Below are positions 6,629 through 8,142 of a stretch of DNA of 8,142 bases, one piece after another. The stretch's first letter is position 1. Each line of letters opens with the position of its first letter. Position numbers and translations under genes: made by a program. Origin of the DNA: an uncultured Chryseolinea sp. (GTDB lineage: Bacteria > Bacteroidota > Bacteroidia > Cytophagales > Cyclobacteriaceae); NCBI GenBank assembly GCA_946478915.1, contig CAMLER010000203.1, positions 1-8,142 on the forward strand, written 5' to 3'. Below the pieces are notes generated by a model. That model made no database searches. It was not told where the DNA came from and saw nothing but the letters and a program-made list of their open reading frames with translations.

Positions 6629-7273
6629 TTAATTTCCTTTTGAAAAACGGTAGACAGCTGTGTACGGAACGCCAATGGTTGCAGACGCGCTGGTCGGCGA
6701 CGTTGTCGGAGCTTTCCCTCCCGTAGTGGCTATACGCTGGATATAGTTTACATCTTTAAAAATACCGGTCGGGGTACTGCCTTCCTTCGGCATTAGAAGG
6801 AGCCAGTCAATACTATTTGAGTCCACACTTTTGGTTTTGGCTGGTGTAAACTGCTGTGCATTTATTATGTCACCTACTTCCAGCTGCCAGCTTGGACCCG
6901 CGAAATGGGTTCCGACTTGTTCATTCTTTTCGTTTAACAAAATTGCACTCGGAGAAGCGAAGACCCATTCATACACTGGTGGATTGCTTTCAGCCTTTGT
7001 TCGTGCATTGTAAATCTGAACACCCGTTGCATAATAAGTTGCTATCCGGGTATTTCCGGAGCCTGGAAGATCTATCTCAACTGGAATGACAAGCTTTTCA
7101 CTTTCTGCAATGTGATATTCGGGAGAGTCAGGAGTGGCTTCATCCGCGTCATCGCAGGAAATCATCGTCGATAACGCAAGAGCGATCCCCAATGAGATCG
7201 ATAAAAATCTGGAAGGGAATCTCTTGTTATCATGTAACGGAGATTTTGCCAATTCATTAAAGTTTGTTTTCAT
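6629..7273 (-). CDS. DUF3455-family lipoprotein
   Basis: The 214-residue protein fits the DUF3455 family, whose biochemical role is unknown. Recognisable family blocks are the VIPVEIDLPGSGNTRIATYY region, then YEWVFASPSAILLNEKNEQV, VGTHFAGPSWQLEVGD, SIDWLLLMPKEGSTPTGIFK and, at the end, YIQRIATTGGKAP and VPYTAVYRFSKGN. The N terminus has an unusually long 25-residue charged lead, then a hydrophobic stretch (FLSISLGIALALSTMIS) and the lipobox Cys at about residue 40. The Cys is followed by DDADE, an acidic pattern like the lipoprotein export signals that send Bacteroidota lipoproteins to the cell surface. No internal Met would shorten the lead, so the start at 7273 is kept. The gene is convergent with the receptor and in the same direction as the methyltransferase. 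Family assignment rests on recognised motifs, not a search. Confidence 0.82.
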   Translation of the reverse strand: MKTNFNELAKSPLHDNKRFPSRFLSISLGIALALSTMISCDDADEATPDSPEYHIAESEKLVIPVEIDLPGSGNTRIATYYATGVQIYNARTKAESNPPVYEWVFASPSAILLNEKNEQVGTHFAGPSWQLEVGDIINAQQFTPAKTKSVDSNSIDWLLLMPKEGSTPTGIFKDVNYIQRIATTGGKAPTTSPTSASATIGVPYTAVYRFSKGN

Positions 7274-7344
7274 GGGTTAATAGTTAAAATGATTTGAATT
7301 AAGATTGAGTATTTTCAGTTTCGATTAGACAAGCCTCCGGCAAG

Positions 7345-7380
7345 CCAACCTTTCAGGGACAGGTTGGATGTCCCGGAAAG
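7345..7380. other. Strong hairpin with possible pseudoknot between two minus-strand genes
   Basis: Arms CTTTC-A-GGGACA (7350-7361) and TGTCCC-G-GAAAG (7369-7380) form an 11-bp stem with one internal mismatch and a 7-nt loop. The loop (GGTTGG at 7362-7367) is complementary to CCAACC at 7345-7350, directly beside the stem, so the RNA can form either a rival hairpin or an H-type pseudoknot. No T-run follows on either strand, so it is not an ordinary terminator. It sits in the 147-bp gap after the methyltransferase stop and before the DUF3455 start. Function unknown. Confidence 0.5.
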
Positions 7381-7420
7381 CTGGACCGGATTTATTCTAG
7401 ACCGGCGCTATTATGGATGA

Positions 7421-8142
7421 TCAGGCGACATTGACAGTAACCCGAAGGAATGTTGCTGGAATAATTGTGGCGTTTGACGTTGTACTTGTGTTTTGACTGT
7501 TGAACAGTTCCTCCAATTCCTTTTGGAGATCTTCATCCTTCCCATTTTTTTCTGCTGCTTCAAAAGCATTCATCGTAGGTCCGTAGTACGTCTTGAATAT
7601 TTTGACAAATTCGGATGGTGTACCGGCAAAATTGAAGATATACGTATCGCGGAGGAATGAAATATTTTCCTTGGCTACGCCGGCTATGCCGAATCGTTCG
7701 ATGACCCTGTCCTCCATGCCCCATAGCATAGGACTGACAAATCCTTCAGGTGGTGGCGGCGTGTATGCTGAGCTGATCCTGAGTATTTGCGCAACCAACG
7801 TTGGGTCACCCGGAATCCAATTCCCCATCACAATTCTGCCACCGGGCTTAGTAACGCGAACTAATTCTCGTGCAACATCATTGGGTTTTGGCGCGAACAT
7901 AGCACCGAAGATGCTCATTGAAACGTCGAAGGATTGGTCCTGCAGTTGATGCAGATCGCAAGCATCGCCGTGCTGAAAGGAAATATTTGAAAGACCTTCG
8001 ACCTTTGCACGAAGGTTCCCGGCTTCTACCAGGTTACGGGCAATATCCACGCCCAATACGTTCGCTCCCAGTTTCGCCGCGGGTATAGCTGTAGTACCAT
8101 CACCGCAACCGAGATCCAGTACGAAGTGGTTTTTGTTAAGTC
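7421..8142 (-). CDS. Class I SAM-dependent methyltransferase (N terminus outside the window)
   Basis: The visible 240 residues show a Rossmann-type methyltransferase that transfers a methyl group from S-adenosylmethionine. The substrate is unknown. The frame is open through the window edge, so the start and roughly the first few dozen residues are missing. Motif I, which binds the methionine part of SAM, is VLDLGCGDGTT (about 8100-8130). The acidic end of strand 2 is LGVDIA. The adenine-contacting block is HGDACDLHQLQDQSFDV, and the post-strand-4 motif is the stretch from ELVRVTKPGGRIVMGNW. The C-terminal part, including SEFVKIFKTYYGPTMNAFE and the end ATIIPATFLRVTVNVA, is typical of small-molecule methyltransferases of the UbiE-like type. 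A TTG at 8056 is not a plausible start, because it falls after motif I. The gene is not broken within the window. Confidence 0.88.
   Translation of the reverse strand, partial: LNKNHFVLDLGCGDGTTAIPAAKLGANVLGVDIARNLVEAGNLRAKVEGLSNISFQHGDACDLHQLQDQSFDVSMSIFGAMFAPKPNDVARELVRVTKPGGRIVMGNWIPGDPTLVAQILRISSAYTPPPPEGFVSPMLWGMEDRVIERFGIAGVAKENISFLRDTYIFNFAGTPSEFVKIFKTYYGPTMNAFEAAEKNGKDEDLQKELEELFNSQNTSTTSNATIIPATFLRVTVNVA

Noticed and set aside
6611..6640. AGGAAA/TTTCCT inverted repeat as a terminator at the end of the receptor gene
   Set aside because: The stem is only 6 bp with a 16-nt loop, is AT-rich and lies within the 3' end of the DUF3455 coding region. Too weak to call.

Overview
The window looks like a chromosomal stretch from a member of the Bacteroidota, most likely of the Cytophagales type. 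The evidence is a TonB-dependent receptor with an N-terminal CarboxypepD_reg-like domain, a lipoprotein with an acidic C-D-D surface-export signature, a promoter matching the Bacteroidota pattern TTG-N18-TAnnTTTG, and a general lack of Shine-Dalgarno sequences. The genus cannot be read from the sequence.

Layout. Positions 1-470 hold no intact gene. They contain the frameshifted remnant of a roughly 40-residue lipoprotein on the minus strand (254-377) and several small hairpins. Positions 468-1602 form the most unusual part: a minus-strand MazE/MazF-type toxin-antitoxin operon (antitoxin 923-1216, toxin 591-926, overlapping by ATGA), bracketed by two related imperfect-palindromic elements in the same orientation (A, 468-550; B, 1497-1602). 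The elements share an AYTTAACATAA ... TTATATARCT arm and a GTTARCC end, and differ by a compensatory base-pair change. Each lies about 40-50 bp downstream of a minus-strand stop codon, which is how integron attC sites lie behind cassette genes. One arm of A also reads as a dif-like Xer site. Upstream of the antitoxin, two copies of the palindrome GTTATAAC spaced 11 bp apart look like an autoregulatory operator.

Positions 1653-3774 hold a minus-strand gene pair: a TPR protein broken by one frameshift (2924-3774) and, 11 bp downstream, a 419-residue protein of unknown function. The two look like partners of an accessory, possibly immunity-like, module. Positions 3784-4068 are a divergent intergenic region with a recognisable promoter for the following gene.

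Positions 4069-6411 encode a complete TonB-dependent outer-membrane receptor on the plus strand, without a SusD partner. The 217 bp after it show no convincing gene. A DUF3455 lipoprotein (6629-7273) and a class I SAM-dependent methyltransferase, whose N terminus lies beyond the window (7421-8142), follow on the minus strand. The 147 bp between these two contain a strong hairpin whose loop can pair with its flank, giving a possible pseudoknot.

The left half (TA module, palindromes, broken genes, hypothetical pair) has accessory-region character. The right half (receptor, lipoprotein, methyltransferase) reads as ordinary chromosome. No tRNA, rRNA, CRISPR array or transposase was recognised.
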